In this document: one piece after another, positions 15,488 through 25,187 of the stretch
How positions within the stretch are numbered: position 1 is the stretch's first letter
Layout: each line of letters begins with the position of its first letter
DNA from: Granulosicoccus sp045106195
GTDB lineage: Bacteria > Pseudomonadota > Gammaproteobacteria > Granulosicoccales > Granulosicoccaceae
Length of the DNA stretch: 64,000 nt
Assembly (NCBI GenBank): GCA_045106195.1
Contig: JBGCEH010000051.1
Location: 9,766 to 73,765 of the forward strand
Reading direction: 5' to 3'
The notes under the pieces: model-generated
Seen by the model: only the letters and a program-made list of their open reading frames with translations
What the model was told of the DNA's origin: nothing
The model's database searches: none
Position numbers and translations under genes: made by a program

Positions 15488-17029
15488 ATGAGCTACCTGA
15501 AAATAAATATGACAGTGAGTGAATCTTTATCGCTTTTGTGTGTGTTTGTCGCGATGAGTCTAGTCGGATGTGGAGGTGGAATGGTAGGCACCGGAACTGG
15601 GCCGACTACCCAAACATACCAATTGAAAATCTTGCCCGATCGAATAAGTCCTGACATCCCGAAAACCCTTTTAAGGGGCGAGCAACTTACGCCGTCACAG
15701 CCAGAAAATTCGGACGCAATTAAAGAGACAAGCACATTGTCATCTCGAATGGATGACATTGATGCAGCCATATCAAATGGCTGGCGAGGATTGAACGCTG
15801 AACTGGTCGAGGCCAGTGTGCTACGCGTGAAAGCTGGGATCAATTCAACAATAATTGATATCGCGTTTGATGATATCCAGACGTGGTGTGAAAACCAAGC
15901 GATCGATTGCATCATACCAAGCGACCAGATCAAGGTGAAATTGACTCAAGACGTGATTAATCGCTTCATTGAACTAGTGACAGATCTGTTGGAGAACCTG
16001 CCACCTGACTACTTGCCTGACGATCTGCTTCAGGACATGGTGGCAGTGACGAATGAACAATTCACATTATTACTCAACACTGAGGTTGTGTTAGGTGAGA
16101 CCCACTATTCCCAACTTGATGGAGCACCCTACGATTATTCGGTGCAAGCGGACCTGTACCGTGAGCCTGCGTCGGACGAGTTGTTTGCCACGCTGATTTG
16201 GCCGGAGAATGTGGAATTTAATGCTCGTTGGCACAACGATGGGAATGTGGCGAAATTCATTATCGATGCTCAAGGTTTTCTTACCGAGGAATATTTCTAT
16301 CAAAACAACAATCCAAGTGAGTTGGTCATCGCCAGTTACTTGGACGATCGTGCAATCACACCGTTTGACCAACGCTACGTTAAATTAGTTGCTGATGATC
16401 CGGATAACGCTGGAGTTCTTGTTGAGCTTGCCCGGGTCAGACAGTTTTCCGCGAATATTGACGGTATGTCTTTTGTTCGTTTCGAACGAGGCCTTTTTCA
16501 AGGGCGAATTGATAATGATGGAGGATATGCAACCCTTGACGGCACCAGCTTTAATATTTCAGATATTCCTAAAGCAATTGCTTATACCGGGCTACGTGAT
16601 TCCTTTAATAATGTCGGTAATCTGATTGCAGCTTCAGCATGTATCGTCAGTCTTGATCTTATGGGTGTCGAGGTTTGTGATGAAGAGGAATTTGTACTAT
16701 TTAGTCCGGTAGGGAGCTCGATCATCGATAGCCCCCATTATTTTCAACCCGGAAGTTTTGATTCACTTGCTGCAGTACGAGATGCCATCCGCTGGACGGT
16801 GGAAGGGCTGCCGGTTGGAATAACAGGCGTTGCAGTGGTGTCTGCAGATCCAGCCATCGAGCTTTCCGAACGCGAATTGCTTTGTCGGGGATTTCCGTTT
16901 GTTGGCGACGATACGCGCATGTTCTGTAGTGCCACCGATGAGCAACTCGACAATACCGTTGTGCTGGAACTGGTTGATGGAGAGCCGGGTCGTATCATTC
17001 CCACAGCGAAACTTGTGCCGATTCAATAG
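15488..17029 (+). CDS. Lipoprotein paired with the DUF6502 gene
   Basis: This 513-residue protein has a lipoprotein signal: an N-terminal MSYLKINM, a hydrophobic core and the lipobox SLVGC (Cys28), followed by GGGMVGTGTGP, a flexible Gly-rich linker often seen in such partners. The mature part has no recognised catalytic motif; it is acidic with many predicted beta-strands, including a middle region (residues 200-330) with repeated short strands that could be a lipocalin-like or beta-barrel domain. ATG 15488 lies one base after the DUF6502 stop, implying translational coupling; the longer frame from 15425 overlaps that gene and would hide the signal peptide. Function is unknown, but surface or periplasmic location and joint control with the DUF6502 protein are likely. 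Confidence 0.72.
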   Translation: MSYLKINMTVSESLSLLCVFVAMSLVGCGGGMVGTGTGPTTQTYQLKILPDRISPDIPKTLLRGEQLTPSQPENSDAIKETSTLSSRMDDIDAAISNGWRGLNAELVEASVLRVKAGINSTIIDIAFDDIQTWCENQAIDCIIPSDQIKVKLTQDVINRFIELVTDLLENLPPDYLPDDLLQDMVAVTNEQFTLLLNTEVVLGETHYSQLDGAPYDYSVQADLYREPASDELFATLIWPENVEFNARWHNDGNVAKFIIDAQGFLTEEYFYQNNNPSELVIASYLDDRAITPFDQRYVKLVADDPDNAGVLVELARVRQFSANIDGMSFVRFERGLFQGRIDNDGGYATLDGTSFNISDIPKAIAYTGLRDSFNNVGNLIAASACIVSLDLMGVEVCDEEEFVLFSPVGSSIIDSPHYFQPGSFDSLAAVRDAIRWTVEGLPVGITGVAVVSADPAIELSERELLCRGFPFVGDDTRMFCSATDEQLDNTVVLELVDGEPGRIIPTAKLVPIQ

Positions 17030-17143
17030 TGCGAGTCATAGAAGGCAGCGCCTCGTTTTGCTACTAGTGTAAGTATGGATCGAATATTTAATCGCTCAAC
17101 AGATAACTCCGTTCATATAACAAAAAAGACATGGTGATCAGAA

Positions 17144-18058
17144 ATGGAAATGCAACAAATACGATATTTTCTTGCGCTCTCTGAGGATTTGAATTTCACA
17201 CGCGCTGCAGAACGCTGCGGTGTTTCTCAGCCATCACTGACGCGCGCTATCAAACGTCTTGAAGATGATCTGGGCGCGCAGCTTGTGCGCAGGGAGCGTA
17301 GCCGAACTCATCTGACTGAACTGGGCATGAAAATTAAACCCCGGTTGGCACGAGCGCTGGCACTGACCGACAAAGCGCACACAGACGCGGAAGAATTTTC
17401 ACAAATGAAGACCCCGAAATTAAGTATCGGGGTGATGAATTCAGTTGGTCCCAGGCGCTTGATGTCAATAGTCAACCATCTGAATAAAAAGTTTCCGCAA
17501 TTGAAGCTCACCCTGAAAACCTCTTCCGGAAACGAGGTAATCGAGTGGTTGCTTGCAGGTGAAGTTGATGTTGCCGTAGTGGGTAAGCCTCACTACCCCG
17601 ACCTTATTGCAGTACATGAACTCTATGAAGAGCGGTATATGGTTGCAATCCCACCCGATCATCATTTCTCACGGATGAACGCTATCCCGTTCAAGGAATT
17701 TGCCAGGGAGAAGATCATCAAAAGACCGAACTGCGAATACCTGGAATTCCTGAACTCCGAACTGGCTGACAGTGAGCCTGAAAAACTGAAGGAATTCGAA
17801 GACTCAATAGATTCGATAGACGTGGTTCACGAAATCGAAAACGAGGAGCTGACTCAAAGCATGATCGCCGCCGGTATGGGTTGTGCGATAGTTCCAGAGT
17901 ACCTGTCAAACACAGTGAACGTGCATTTGCGACCTCTGATTGAACCGGAGATTTCCCGAACGGTCGGCATCGCAACTGTACGCGGACGTCCACATACACC
18001 TGTGGTTAGTTATTTCACCAATTTATGCCAGAACATGAAAAGCGAATTGGAGTTTTGA
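17144..18058 (+). CDS. LysR-family transcriptional regulator
   Basis: This 304-residue LysR regulator has an N-terminal winged helix-turn-helix (MQQIRYFLALSEDLNFTRAA, then CGVSQPSLTRAIKRLEDDLG, residues 3-47) and a C-terminal periplasmic-binding-protein-like effector domain from about residue 88 (LSIGVMNSVGP). The residues RRERSRTHLTELG are standard for the wing. The neighbours are a lipoprotein gene upstream and the convergent deaD gene, and no divergent target gene is present, so its regulon is not visible here. ATG 17144 is used; a second Met lies two codons later. Confidence 0.9.
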   Translation: MEMQQIRYFLALSEDLNFTRAAERCGVSQPSLTRAIKRLEDDLGAQLVRRERSRTHLTELGMKIKPRLARALALTDKAHTDAEEFSQMKTPKLSIGVMNSVGPRRLMSIVNHLNKKFPQLKLTLKTSSGNEVIEWLLAGEVDVAVVGKPHYPDLIAVHELYEERYMVAIPPDHHFSRMNAIPFKEFAREKIIKRPNCEYLEFLNSELADSEPEKLKEFEDSIDSIDVVHEIENEELTQSMIAAGMGCAIVPEYLSNTVNVHLRPLIEPEISRTVGIATVRGRPHTPVVSYFTNLCQNMKSELEF

Positions 18059-18125
18059 TGGGAAAGTCATGAACGGTGCAATGCAATTTCGCCTGCGTGG
18101 GTTGACGTAACTGACGGCAGGGCTT

Positions 18126-20276
18126 TTATGGTGTGCGCTTGCCCTTGTTCTTTTTTGTCCTGTGCCGTTCTTTCTTTTTCTTTTCGCGCTTCTCTATTAA
18201 AGCTGCGGTGTCACCGCTGGCAAAGTCATTTGGCGTAGCGCGAACCTTCCTGTCCTTCGATAATTTGTCACTGGCAGGAGTTCGCGGTTTGCGTTTCTTG
18301 GGTGCGGCGTTTCCGTCGCTACCTGCCCGTCCGCCGTCGGATTGCATATCGTTGCTCCCAGAACCGATACGCGTGATGTTCAGCTGATGATTGCAAACCC
18401 AGACGCGTTTAAGATCCTTCAACAAGAACTTCGGCATGCCTGCCGGTAGCTCGACAAATGAATGTTTTTCTTCGATCTTGATTCGACCGATAAATTCACT
18501 GTCAAGACCTGCCTCGTTGGCAATGGCACCCACGAGATTTTCCGGTTGTACTCCATGGGAGCTTCCAACCTCTACACGAAAGCGTTCCAGTTCTATGTCA
18601 GCGATCTCTGCCGCACGGCGGCGTTCACCGCGAGAGCCTGGCGCAACTGATGTGTCGATGCCCGGCGAACTATTATCTTCGCGTTCCGGTCTTGCTGTTT
18701 TTTCTCTGGGCTTATCGGCAGGCTTGGTGGCCTTTCTCGGTTTGTCGATGATGTCTTCATTCTTGCGCTGTTTTGGTACCGGGGCAGATTCAGTTTTCCC
18801 CTGGTGCTGTTCAACGGAGGCTATCGGTGCTCGCGTGGGGGCCCCATGCGCCCGTTCTGGTTTTGCGCCTCGCTCGACCCGGTTGGCTTTTGGCGCGTTC
18901 TGGCGCTCACCCTGCCTGGTCTCTTTTCTGTCCTTGCGCGGGTGTTCCGGCTTTGCTGACAATAACAAGGGCTGATCGCCCATGCACAGCTTGGCAAGTG
19001 CTGCACCGACGCGTTCAGGTGGCACATCCTGTTCTCTGGAGAATTCCTCTACCAGTCGCTGCAGATATGCCAGTTCTCCACCGGCAAGCGTGTCTGCGAT
19101 GCGTTGCTTGAAATCACCGATACGCTTATTGTTGACCATCTCAACGGTGGGCAACTGCAGGGTTTCGATTTTCTGGCGTGTCGCCTTTTCTATCGATCCT
19201 AGCAAGTGACGCTCGCGTTGTGTGACAAACAGGATGGCGTCTCCACTTCTGCCGGCCCGTCCGGTCCTTCCGATGCGATGTACATAGGCTTCGGTGTCGT
19301 AGGGAATATCGTAATTTATGACATGGCTGATACGATCCACATCGAGACCACGGGCAACCACATCGGTGGCCACTAGAATGTCCAGTTTGCCACGCCGAAG
19401 TTTGTCGACCATCTGCTCACGTTGTTTTTGCGGCATATCGCCATTCATGGCGGAGGCGGCGTGGCCGCGTGCGGTGAGCTTTTCGGCAAGCTCCACAGTG
19501 GCATTTCTTGTGCGCACGAACACCAGCATGGCATCAAAGGTTTCGGCTTCCAGAATGCGTGTGAGTGCATCGAGCTTGTGCAGGCCGCTGACCATCCAGA
19601 ATCGTTGCCGGATGGTGGAGGCTGAAGTAAGACGCCCTTCGATAGTGATTTCGATCGGAGATTTCAGATGCTTGTTGGCAATACGTTTGATGACGCTTGG
19701 CATGGTCGCTGAAAACAAAGCCATTTGCCGGTTTGCCGGTGTCTGGTCCAGAATCCATTCAACATCATCGATGAAGCCCATGCGCAGCATTTCATCGGCC
19801 TCATCGAGCACCAGAGTTTGCAGGTTATCGAGTTTGAGTGTGCCTCGGCGCATGTGATCCATGATGCGTCCGGGGGTGCCGACAACGATATTGACACCAC
19901 GGTTAAGCTGGCGAATCTGGCCGGTATAATCCTGACCACCATAAATGGGCAGTACGCGGAGATTTTTCATCTTCGATGCGTATTTGGTGAACGCCTCTGA
20001 AACCTGTATGGCTAGTTCGCGCGTGGGAGCCAGCACCAGTGCCTGTACGCCCTTGGCGTTCAGGTCAAGTCTGGCAAGAATCGGCAGCGCAAAGGCTGCA
20101 GTCTTGCCGGTGCCTGTGGGTGCATGCCCCAGAACGTCGTGGCCTTCGATCAGCGGAGGAATGGTTCGCTGCTGAATGGGTGTCGGGGTTTCGTAGCCCA
20201 CCGATTCCACGGCACTTTGCACAGCTTCTGGCAGTGCGAGTTCGGAAAATCGAGTAAATGAGTCTGTTTGCATCAT
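18126..20276 (-). CDS. deaD: DEAD-box ATP-dependent RNA helicase DeaD/CsdA
   Basis: This 716-residue RNA helicase remodels structured RNA in ribosome assembly and mRNA decay, especially in the cold. Visible motifs are the Q motif (TPIQQRTIP), Walker A APTGTGKT (residues 52-59), PTRELAI, the DEAD box in VLDEADEML, SAT in LFSATMP, and HRIGRTGRAG of the second RecA domain. A charged Lys/Arg/Glu-rich linker with low complexity follows (roughly 440-590), then a DbpA-type RNA-binding domain (FRVEVGSSHGVQPENLVGAI) and a basic Lys-Arg tail. This order is that of DeaD. It is convergent with the LysR gene and divergent from the EVE gene, whose start is 157 bases away. Confidence 0.93.
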   Translation of the reverse strand: MMQTDSFTRFSELALPEAVQSAVESVGYETPTPIQQRTIPPLIEGHDVLGHAPTGTGKTAAFALPILARLDLNAKGVQALVLAPTRELAIQVSEAFTKYASKMKNLRVLPIYGGQDYTGQIRQLNRGVNIVVGTPGRIMDHMRRGTLKLDNLQTLVLDEADEMLRMGFIDDVEWILDQTPANRQMALFSATMPSVIKRIANKHLKSPIEITIEGRLTSASTIRQRFWMVSGLHKLDALTRILEAETFDAMLVFVRTRNATVELAEKLTARGHAASAMNGDMPQKQREQMVDKLRRGKLDILVATDVVARGLDVDRISHVINYDIPYDTEAYVHRIGRTGRAGRSGDAILFVTQRERHLLGSIEKATRQKIETLQLPTVEMVNNKRIGDFKQRIADTLAGGELAYLQRLVEEFSREQDVPPERVGAALAKLCMGDQPLLLSAKPEHPRKDRKETRQGERQNAPKANRVERGAKPERAHGAPTRAPIASVEQHQGKTESAPVPKQRKNEDIIDKPRKATKPADKPREKTARPEREDNSSPGIDTSVAPGSRGERRRAAEIADIELERFRVEVGSSHGVQPENLVGAIANEAGLDSEFIGRIKIEEKHSFVELPAGMPKFLLKDLKRVWVCNHQLNITRIGSGSNDMQSDGGRAGSDGNAAPKKRKPRTPASDKLSKDRKVRATPNDFASGDTAALIEKREKKKKERHRTKKNKGKRTP

Positions 20277-20433
20277 TGCGCGAGCTTACCGTGTTCGTAC
20301 CCTCCGTGCTTGTACTAGTTGCTGCATAGGACTTGTTAACCGTAGTATCGTGAGGTAATGCCCGTCTGGCTTGTGGTAGACGGCCGATTTTGACGCTATT
20401 TGGCAAACCTTGCTTATTGATGAGCGCAAATTG

Positions 20434-20889
20434 ATGAACTACTGGCTATTTAAATCTGAACCCGATGCCTTCAGCATCGATGATCTCAAGGCGATGAAGG
20501 GTCGCCGTGACCATTGGGACGGTATTCGTAACTATCAGGCACGCAATCTGATGCGTGACCAGATGAGGAAGGGCGATCTGGGTTTTTTTTATCATTCCAG
20601 TTGCAAGGTACCGGGTATTGTCGGCGTCGTGGAAATTGTCAAGGAGGCCTATCCTGACCATACCGCCTGGGATCCTGAATCCAAATACTACGACGTCAAA
20701 AGTACGCCGGACAACCCTCGCTGGTTGATGGTGGATGTGAAGTTTGTGCGGCAGTACCCGGAAGTCATCAGTCTCCAGAAATTGCGCACGATTCCCGAGC
20801 TTGAGGACATGGCGCTGTTGCAAAAAGGCAGTCGTCTGTCTATTCAGCCAGTTAGCCCGAAACACTGGAAATTGATCGAATCGCTCTAA
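20434..20889 (+). CDS. EVE-domain protein
   Basis: This 151-residue protein is a complete EVE domain, a PUA-like fold that binds modified bases in DNA or RNA. The N-terminus NYWLFKSEPDAFSIDDL, then HWDGIRNYQARNLMR, GDLGFFYHSS and the PDNPRWLMVDVKF segment are diagnostic of the YTH-like EVE family (bacterial homologues of human THYN1). ATG 20434 places the first residue right before the conserved WLFKSEP; the frame opens earlier at a TTG (20410) but nothing supports that start. It is monocistronic here, divergent from deaD. Its exact ligand is unknown. Confidence 0.92.
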   Translation: MNYWLFKSEPDAFSIDDLKAMKGRRDHWDGIRNYQARNLMRDQMRKGDLGFFYHSSCKVPGIVGVVEIVKEAYPDHTAWDPESKYYDVKSTPDNPRWLMVDVKFVRQYPEVISLQKLRTIPELEDMALLQKGSRLSIQPVSPKHWKLIESL

Positions 20890-21165
20890 AAATCTCAAAT
20901 GCAGCGCTCGTGCACAAGTCTCACCCGTATCCAGTGAACCGTAGAGTAGAGTCGCACTTTAAAAGGTCGATGCCTTGACTTCATGGTGACGGTCACGTAC
21001 CTCAATGTGACCAAACGCATCCTGAACGAGGAGGAGTTTATATTTATTACACATCGGCACACGTAAAGCACTTCATCCGCTTGCCGCTTTACGCCTGTGC
21101 TGTTCGGTTGCTTTTGAAAGATAGCATGTTGTCCGGGTGGGAGTTCATGTGGCTCGTTCACGTGT

Positions 21166-22512
21166 TTATCTTCGGCTAATGTACAAAGGCATGTCATTAT
21201 GTGGACGAAGGGAAATACGTGATTCAGGCTTTGGTTCCTGGTCTTTTGGAAGGCTGAACTCGTAGCGTGACAACAATCGGGCAAGGACCACCATGGCTTC
21301 CATGGTGGCAAACTGGGCGCTAATGCAAACGCGAGGCCCTCCTCCAAAGGGGAGGAAGGCAAATCGATCTCGTTTTTCTGTTTCAGACTTCTGGAAACGA
21401 TCAGCATCAAACCTGTGCGGATCTGGCCATACATGCGGATTGCGATGTAAAGGCATTATAGCGACTACGATTTGGTCACCGGCGTTCAACGTGAAATCTC
21501 CAACTTGAGTTCTGGTTTTGACGCTACGTCCAATTGATGGAATGGGTGGGTACAGGCGCATGGATTCCTGAAAGACACGTTCCAATAGTTGCAGTTCATC
21601 TATTTGATCTGTGGTTATTGGACCATCACCAACAACTTTCATAACGTGTTCTTGGACAGCTTGCTGAAGCTGTGGTTGCGCTGCTAACAGGTACAACGTC
21701 CAGCACAACGCTACCGATGTTGTCTCGTGACCAGCACCGATAAAAGCCATGATGTTGTCAACGATGCTGTCGTCGGAGAGACCTTCACCGGTATCGGGAT
21801 CTACCGCCGTTGACAAGCGTTCGGTGAGACTGCCATGCAGGTGATTGAATTCGCGATGCTCATTTAGCACGCGATGACACATAGCCCGCAACCGACGTAC
21901 AGCAAACGTACCTCCCAGCTTGGACAATCGGGGAACGCGCTGGTCAACGCCGAAGAGGTCGAGTAGTGATATTTGTCCCATGAATTGGATATATCGCCCG
22001 GTATCACGCTTAATAGATTCGCGATCAATCGATACATTGCCGAACATTGTCTGAATAATGACTTCTAGCGTGGTGTCGACAAATGTTGGCAGCACGGGAA
22101 CTGTGCGTCCTTCATGGATGGCTAATTGGTCACAAGCACCAATTGCCGCCTTGTCAATTGCTGGAATGAACGAATGCAGTGTAGTTTGCCGAAATACCGG
22201 AGCCGCAATTTTGCGCTGTTGGCGCCAATGTTCTCCATAGCTTGTCAGCAGGCTATCGCCCATGGCGGGTTGCAGCAGGCATTGCCCGATATTTGATCGC
22301 CCGTATGCACCATGCTTATCAAACAATATTGGTTTGATGAGCTCTGGCAATGCAACGTGAAGGTGCGTAGTACCGAGACGGGTTATGGCATGTACGCCAT
22401 TCTCGTAAAGACAAGCTGGCCACCATTCCACTGGATTACGAATTGCCGTACGAATGCCGGTGAGGGTGCCCAATGGTTTATCGGGCGGAACAATAAGTTG
22501 TGTACGATACAT
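21166..22512 (-). CDS. Cytochrome P450
   Basis: This 448-residue soluble cytochrome P450 (heme monooxygenase) has the I-helix oxygen-activation motif AGHETT at residues 260-265, the ExxR motif ESMR at 316-319 and the heme loop FGGGPRVCIS with the thiolate Cys396. The usual Gly two residues after that Cys is Ser here, an uncommon but tolerated change. ATG 22512 (MYRTQL) gives a normal length; a GTG at 22566 would extend the protein by 18 residues and nearly touch the TetR start. No ferredoxin or reductase gene is adjacent, so electron partners must be elsewhere. The divergent TetR gene probably controls it. The substrate is unknown. Confidence 0.9.
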   Translation of the reverse strand: MYRTQLIVPPDKPLGTLTGIRTAIRNPVEWWPACLYENGVHAITRLGTTHLHVALPELIKPILFDKHGAYGRSNIGQCLLQPAMGDSLLTSYGEHWRQQRKIAAPVFRQTTLHSFIPAIDKAAIGACDQLAIHEGRTVPVLPTFVDTTLEVIIQTMFGNVSIDRESIKRDTGRYIQFMGQISLLDLFGVDQRVPRLSKLGGTFAVRRLRAMCHRVLNEHREFNHLHGSLTERLSTAVDPDTGEGLSDDSIVDNIMAFIGAGHETTSVALCWTLYLLAAQPQLQQAVQEHVMKVVGDGPITTDQIDELQLLERVFQESMRLYPPIPSIGRSVKTRTQVGDFTLNAGDQIVVAIMPLHRNPHVWPDPHRFDADRFQKSETEKRDRFAFLPFGGGPRVCISAQFATMEAMVVLARLLSRYEFSLPKDQEPKPESRISLRPHNDMPLYISRR

Positions 22513-22585
22513 AGTAATCAACCGGTAGCATCCATACGCAAGAGTACGGTATTTCGGGTTATTCACAAAATCAATACGGTAGCGT

Positions 22586-23116
22586 ATGGCATCAAGGGAT
22601 ACACTATCGTTAATAGACTGGATACAGGCATCGTTTCACGCCCTGACCCGTGGCGGCCCCCAGGCCATCAAAGTGGAAGCCATCGCCAAAGAATTGAGCG
22701 TAAGCGAAGGCTCGTTCTATTGGTACTTCAAAGACGTTGGCGCTTTAAAAAAAGCTATGCTGGATCATTGGTTTGTGGTGAACACCGATGTAATAGTGCA
22801 ACGTGTGCAAAGCTCAAGTGCTAAGCCACGGCAACAACTTCTTGAACTCATCAGCATCGCAACCAGCGATATCGCTAAGCCCTACGGCGGGCGCTTGGCA
22901 GAACCCGTTATCAGGGAATGGGCAAGGTACGATCGTGATGCTGCAGATACTCTTGAAATAGTGGACACGCGGCGTCTTAAGTTTCTACGCTCATTGTTCA
23001 GGCAATTGGGCGTCCCACGGTCGTTGCGTTCAGCGTGTACCAGTGGAATCTATGGCGCAATTATTGGAATGCAGCAGCTGTCAAAAAAATCGCTCCTGAC
23101 AAAAGCTGGGGTTTGA
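22586..23116 (+). CDS. TetR-family transcriptional regulator
   Basis: This 176-residue protein has a TetR-type helix-turn-helix in the N-terminal 60 residues (IKVEAIAKELSVSEGSFYWYFKDVGALKKAML) and a variable effector domain. It is shorter than most family members (about 200 residues), so the ligand domain is compact. The gene is divergent from the P450 gene with only 73 bases between the starts, the usual arrangement for a repressor controlling an adjacent oxygenase and itself; a shared operator in 22513-22585 is likely (inference). Confidence 0.87.
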   Translation: MASRDTLSLIDWIQASFHALTRGGPQAIKVEAIAKELSVSEGSFYWYFKDVGALKKAMLDHWFVVNTDVIVQRVQSSSAKPRQQLLELISIATSDIAKPYGGRLAEPVIREWARYDRDAADTLEIVDTRRLKFLRSLFRQLGVPRSLRSACTSGIYGAIIGMQQLSKKSLLTKAGV

Positions 23117-23345
23117 CTTGTATGCTTGATTTGATGCTTAAGTCGGCGAAGCCCTGATCTGGGAAATGTTGTGTTTTGCAATAGTTCGCTGCAGCTCTCG
23201 CGACCCGCAATGCCAGGAAGCCTTGATTACGCGCGTTCGTTTAACGCGTCTGCGTGGTGCTAATATTTAACAAAGCGTAAACTACTGGTGCCACAGCCTT
23301 CTGTGTAAACTCGTTGCCATCCGATCACTTTGTCGAGAATATACC

Positions 23346-24341
23346 GTGAATAAATTACGTTCGATCCTGACACGCTCAGTCGCCCTTCTTTTCATATTGG
23401 CTCTGTCGTCCCAGTTGTTTGCGGCAGATACACCCGTAGTACGTGTCGGAGTTCTCAAATTTGGCACGGTCAACTGGGAGCTCAAGGCAATGAAACACCA
23501 TGGGCTCGATAAAGCCAACGGCTTTGAACTGGAAATTGTACCTTTCGCAGGTGGAGACGCCACACGCATAGCGCTGATGGGCGGTGAAGTCGACATCGTC
23601 GTCTCGGACTGGCTCTGGGTATCACGCCAGCGTTCTGAGGGCCGTAACCTGACGTTCGTGCCGTATAGCTCTTCGGTCGGGGCCATCATGGTTCGTAACG
23701 ATAGTGACATAAGCTCTCTGGCCGACCTGAAAGGCAAGAATATCGGTGTCGCTGGAGGCCCTCTGGATAAAAGCTGGTTGCTGCTGCAAGGTATGGCTAC
23801 ACAGGAGCATGGCCTGAATCTCGCCGATGAAAATGACATCGCTTTCGGAGCACCGCCCCTGCTGGCTGAAAAAGCCAAGGATGGAGAGCTGGATGCTGTT
23901 CTGAACTACTGGCATTATTGTGCGCGCCTCGAAGCTGAGGGCTTCCGTCGTCTGGTCAGCGCAGAAGATGCTGCGAACGCATTGGGTTCCAGTGGCCCAG
24001 TGTCCGCCATCGGTTATGTTTTCGATGAGCAATGGGGGCAGGATGGACTGGCCGCAGGCTTCGTCAAGGCATCACGGGCAACCAAGAAGATCATGAACGA
24101 CTCGGACGAGGAATGGCAGCGCTTGTCGTCTTCCGGTGCGATAAAGGATTCTCCGGAAGCCCTCGTCATATTGCGCGATCGTTTCAGAGAAGGCATCCCG
24201 GCGCGTGCTCATGAAGATGAGGTAGCCGATGCAGGTCGAATCTATGAAGTGCTCAGTAAGCTGGGAGGCAAGAAACTGGTGGGTGATTCAACTATCATGG
24301 TAGAGGGCACTTACTGGGATGGAGCCCCTTTGAGTAACTAG
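23346..24341 (+). CDS. TauA/SsuA-type ABC transporter substrate-binding protein
   Basis: This 331-residue periplasmic binding protein of the NitT/TauT family has a signal peptide (KLRSILTRSVALLFILALSS, cleavage near LFA/AD). The mature part starts VVRVGVLKFGTVNWELKAM and contains MGGEVDIVVSDWLWVSRQR, typical of the SsuA/ThiY-like fold. The GTG start at 23346 follows an A-rich stretch. The permease and ATPase genes follow directly, so this is a complete importer. The ligand cannot be read from the sequence; sulfonates, taurine, nitrate or a pyrimidine are all possible within the family. Confidence 0.85.
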   Translation: MNKLRSILTRSVALLFILALSSQLFAADTPVVRVGVLKFGTVNWELKAMKHHGLDKANGFELEIVPFAGGDATRIALMGGEVDIVVSDWLWVSRQRSEGRNLTFVPYSSSVGAIMVRNDSDISSLADLKGKNIGVAGGPLDKSWLLLQGMATQEHGLNLADENDIAFGAPPLLAEKAKDGELDAVLNYWHYCARLEAEGFRRLVSAEDAANALGSSGPVSAIGYVFDEQWGQDGLAAGFVKASRATKKIMNDSDEEWQRLSSSGAIKDSPEALVILRDRFREGIPARAHEDEVADAGRIYEVLSKLGGKKLVGDSTIMVEGTYWDGAPLSN

Positions 24342-24347
24342 TCTCTA

Positions 24348-25187
24348 GTGCCCCACCCGACCAACCAGTCACTGCACTCCAGACACGGCACAGCGAGCGT
24401 ATCGGGCGTTACACGACCCGCTTATCGTTCTTGGCCGTGGATGTTAGGCTCTTTGTTCCTGTTTGTGGCGTTCTGGACGGGTGTGGCGCTCTGGCTGGAC
24501 GATAACTCGCTTCCGTCACCGCTGGATGTGTGGGAATCGCTGGTCACAGAATGGCAATCCGGTGAGTTGTACTTTCATCTGGGGGCAACCCTGTTAAGGG
24601 TTATCGCTGCATTCACACTGGCCATGCTGATTGGCAGTGCCATCGGCATCTGGTTGGGCATCAATGAAGCCGCAGATCGTATCATCGACCCTTGGCTTAT
24701 TCTCATATTGAACATCCCGGCGCTGGTGATCATTGTGCTGAGCTACATCTGGTTCGGCCTCAATGAGGCAGCGGCCATTGGCGCTGTAGCCATCAACAAG
24801 ATCCCCAATGTGGTTATCACCTTGCGGGAAGGGGCTCGCTCATTGTCGTCCGAATATGCGGAAATGGCTGCGGTTTACCGCTTCAGTACCCTCAAGCGTT
24901 TGCGGCATGTCATCGTCCCTCAGCTTCAGCCGTTTTTTGCAGCCGCGACACGCAGTGGAGTTTCTCTAATTTGGAAGATCGTTCTTATCGTTGAGTTATT
25001 GGGGCGATCCAATGGTGTTGGATTTCAGATACACCTGTATTTTCAGTTATTTGATGTTGCAACCATTCTGGCTTATACACTCGCGTTCGTTTGTGTCATG
25101 TTGCTGGTGGAATATCTGGTATTGCAACCCATGGATCGGTACGGCAATCGTTGGCGTGGTGAGCGTGTCAAGCAAACCGGTAGCTGA
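24348..25187 (+). CDS. TauC/SsuC-type ABC transporter permease
   Basis: This 279-residue inner-membrane permease starts six bases after the binding-protein stop. It has a cytoplasmic N-terminus, about six helices, and the binding-protein-dependent EAA-type loop around EYAEMAAVYRFSTLKRLRHVIVPQLQP, which couples to the ATPase. The pattern NIPALVIIVLSYIWFGLNEAA is typical of SsuC/TauC permeases. The GTG start is dictated by spacing. Its 3' end overlaps the start of the ATPase gene by 23-29 bases. Confidence 0.87.
   Translation: MPHPTNQSLHSRHGTASVSGVTRPAYRSWPWMLGSLFLFVAFWTGVALWLDDNSLPSPLDVWESLVTEWQSGELYFHLGATLLRVIAAFTLAMLIGSAIGIWLGINEAADRIIDPWLILILNIPALVIIVLSYIWFGLNEAAAIGAVAINKIPNVVITLREGARSLSSEYAEMAAVYRFSTLKRLRHVIVPQLQPFFAAATRSGVSLIWKIVLIVELLGRSNGVGFQIHLYFQLFDVATILAYTLAFVCVMLLVEYLVLQPMDRYGNRWRGERVKQTGS

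Noticed and set aside
23152..23167. CCCTGATCTGGG, resembling part of a TPP riboswitch (CCTGATCTGG), upstream of a ThiY-like binding protein gene
   Set aside because: The other diagnostic TPP element (CTGAGA with its stem) is missing upstream and the rest of the fold cannot be drawn.
24991..25158. Longer N-terminus for the TauB-like ATPase
   Set aside because: It is the out-of-frame shadow of the permease gene; the ATPase domain starts only after 25200.
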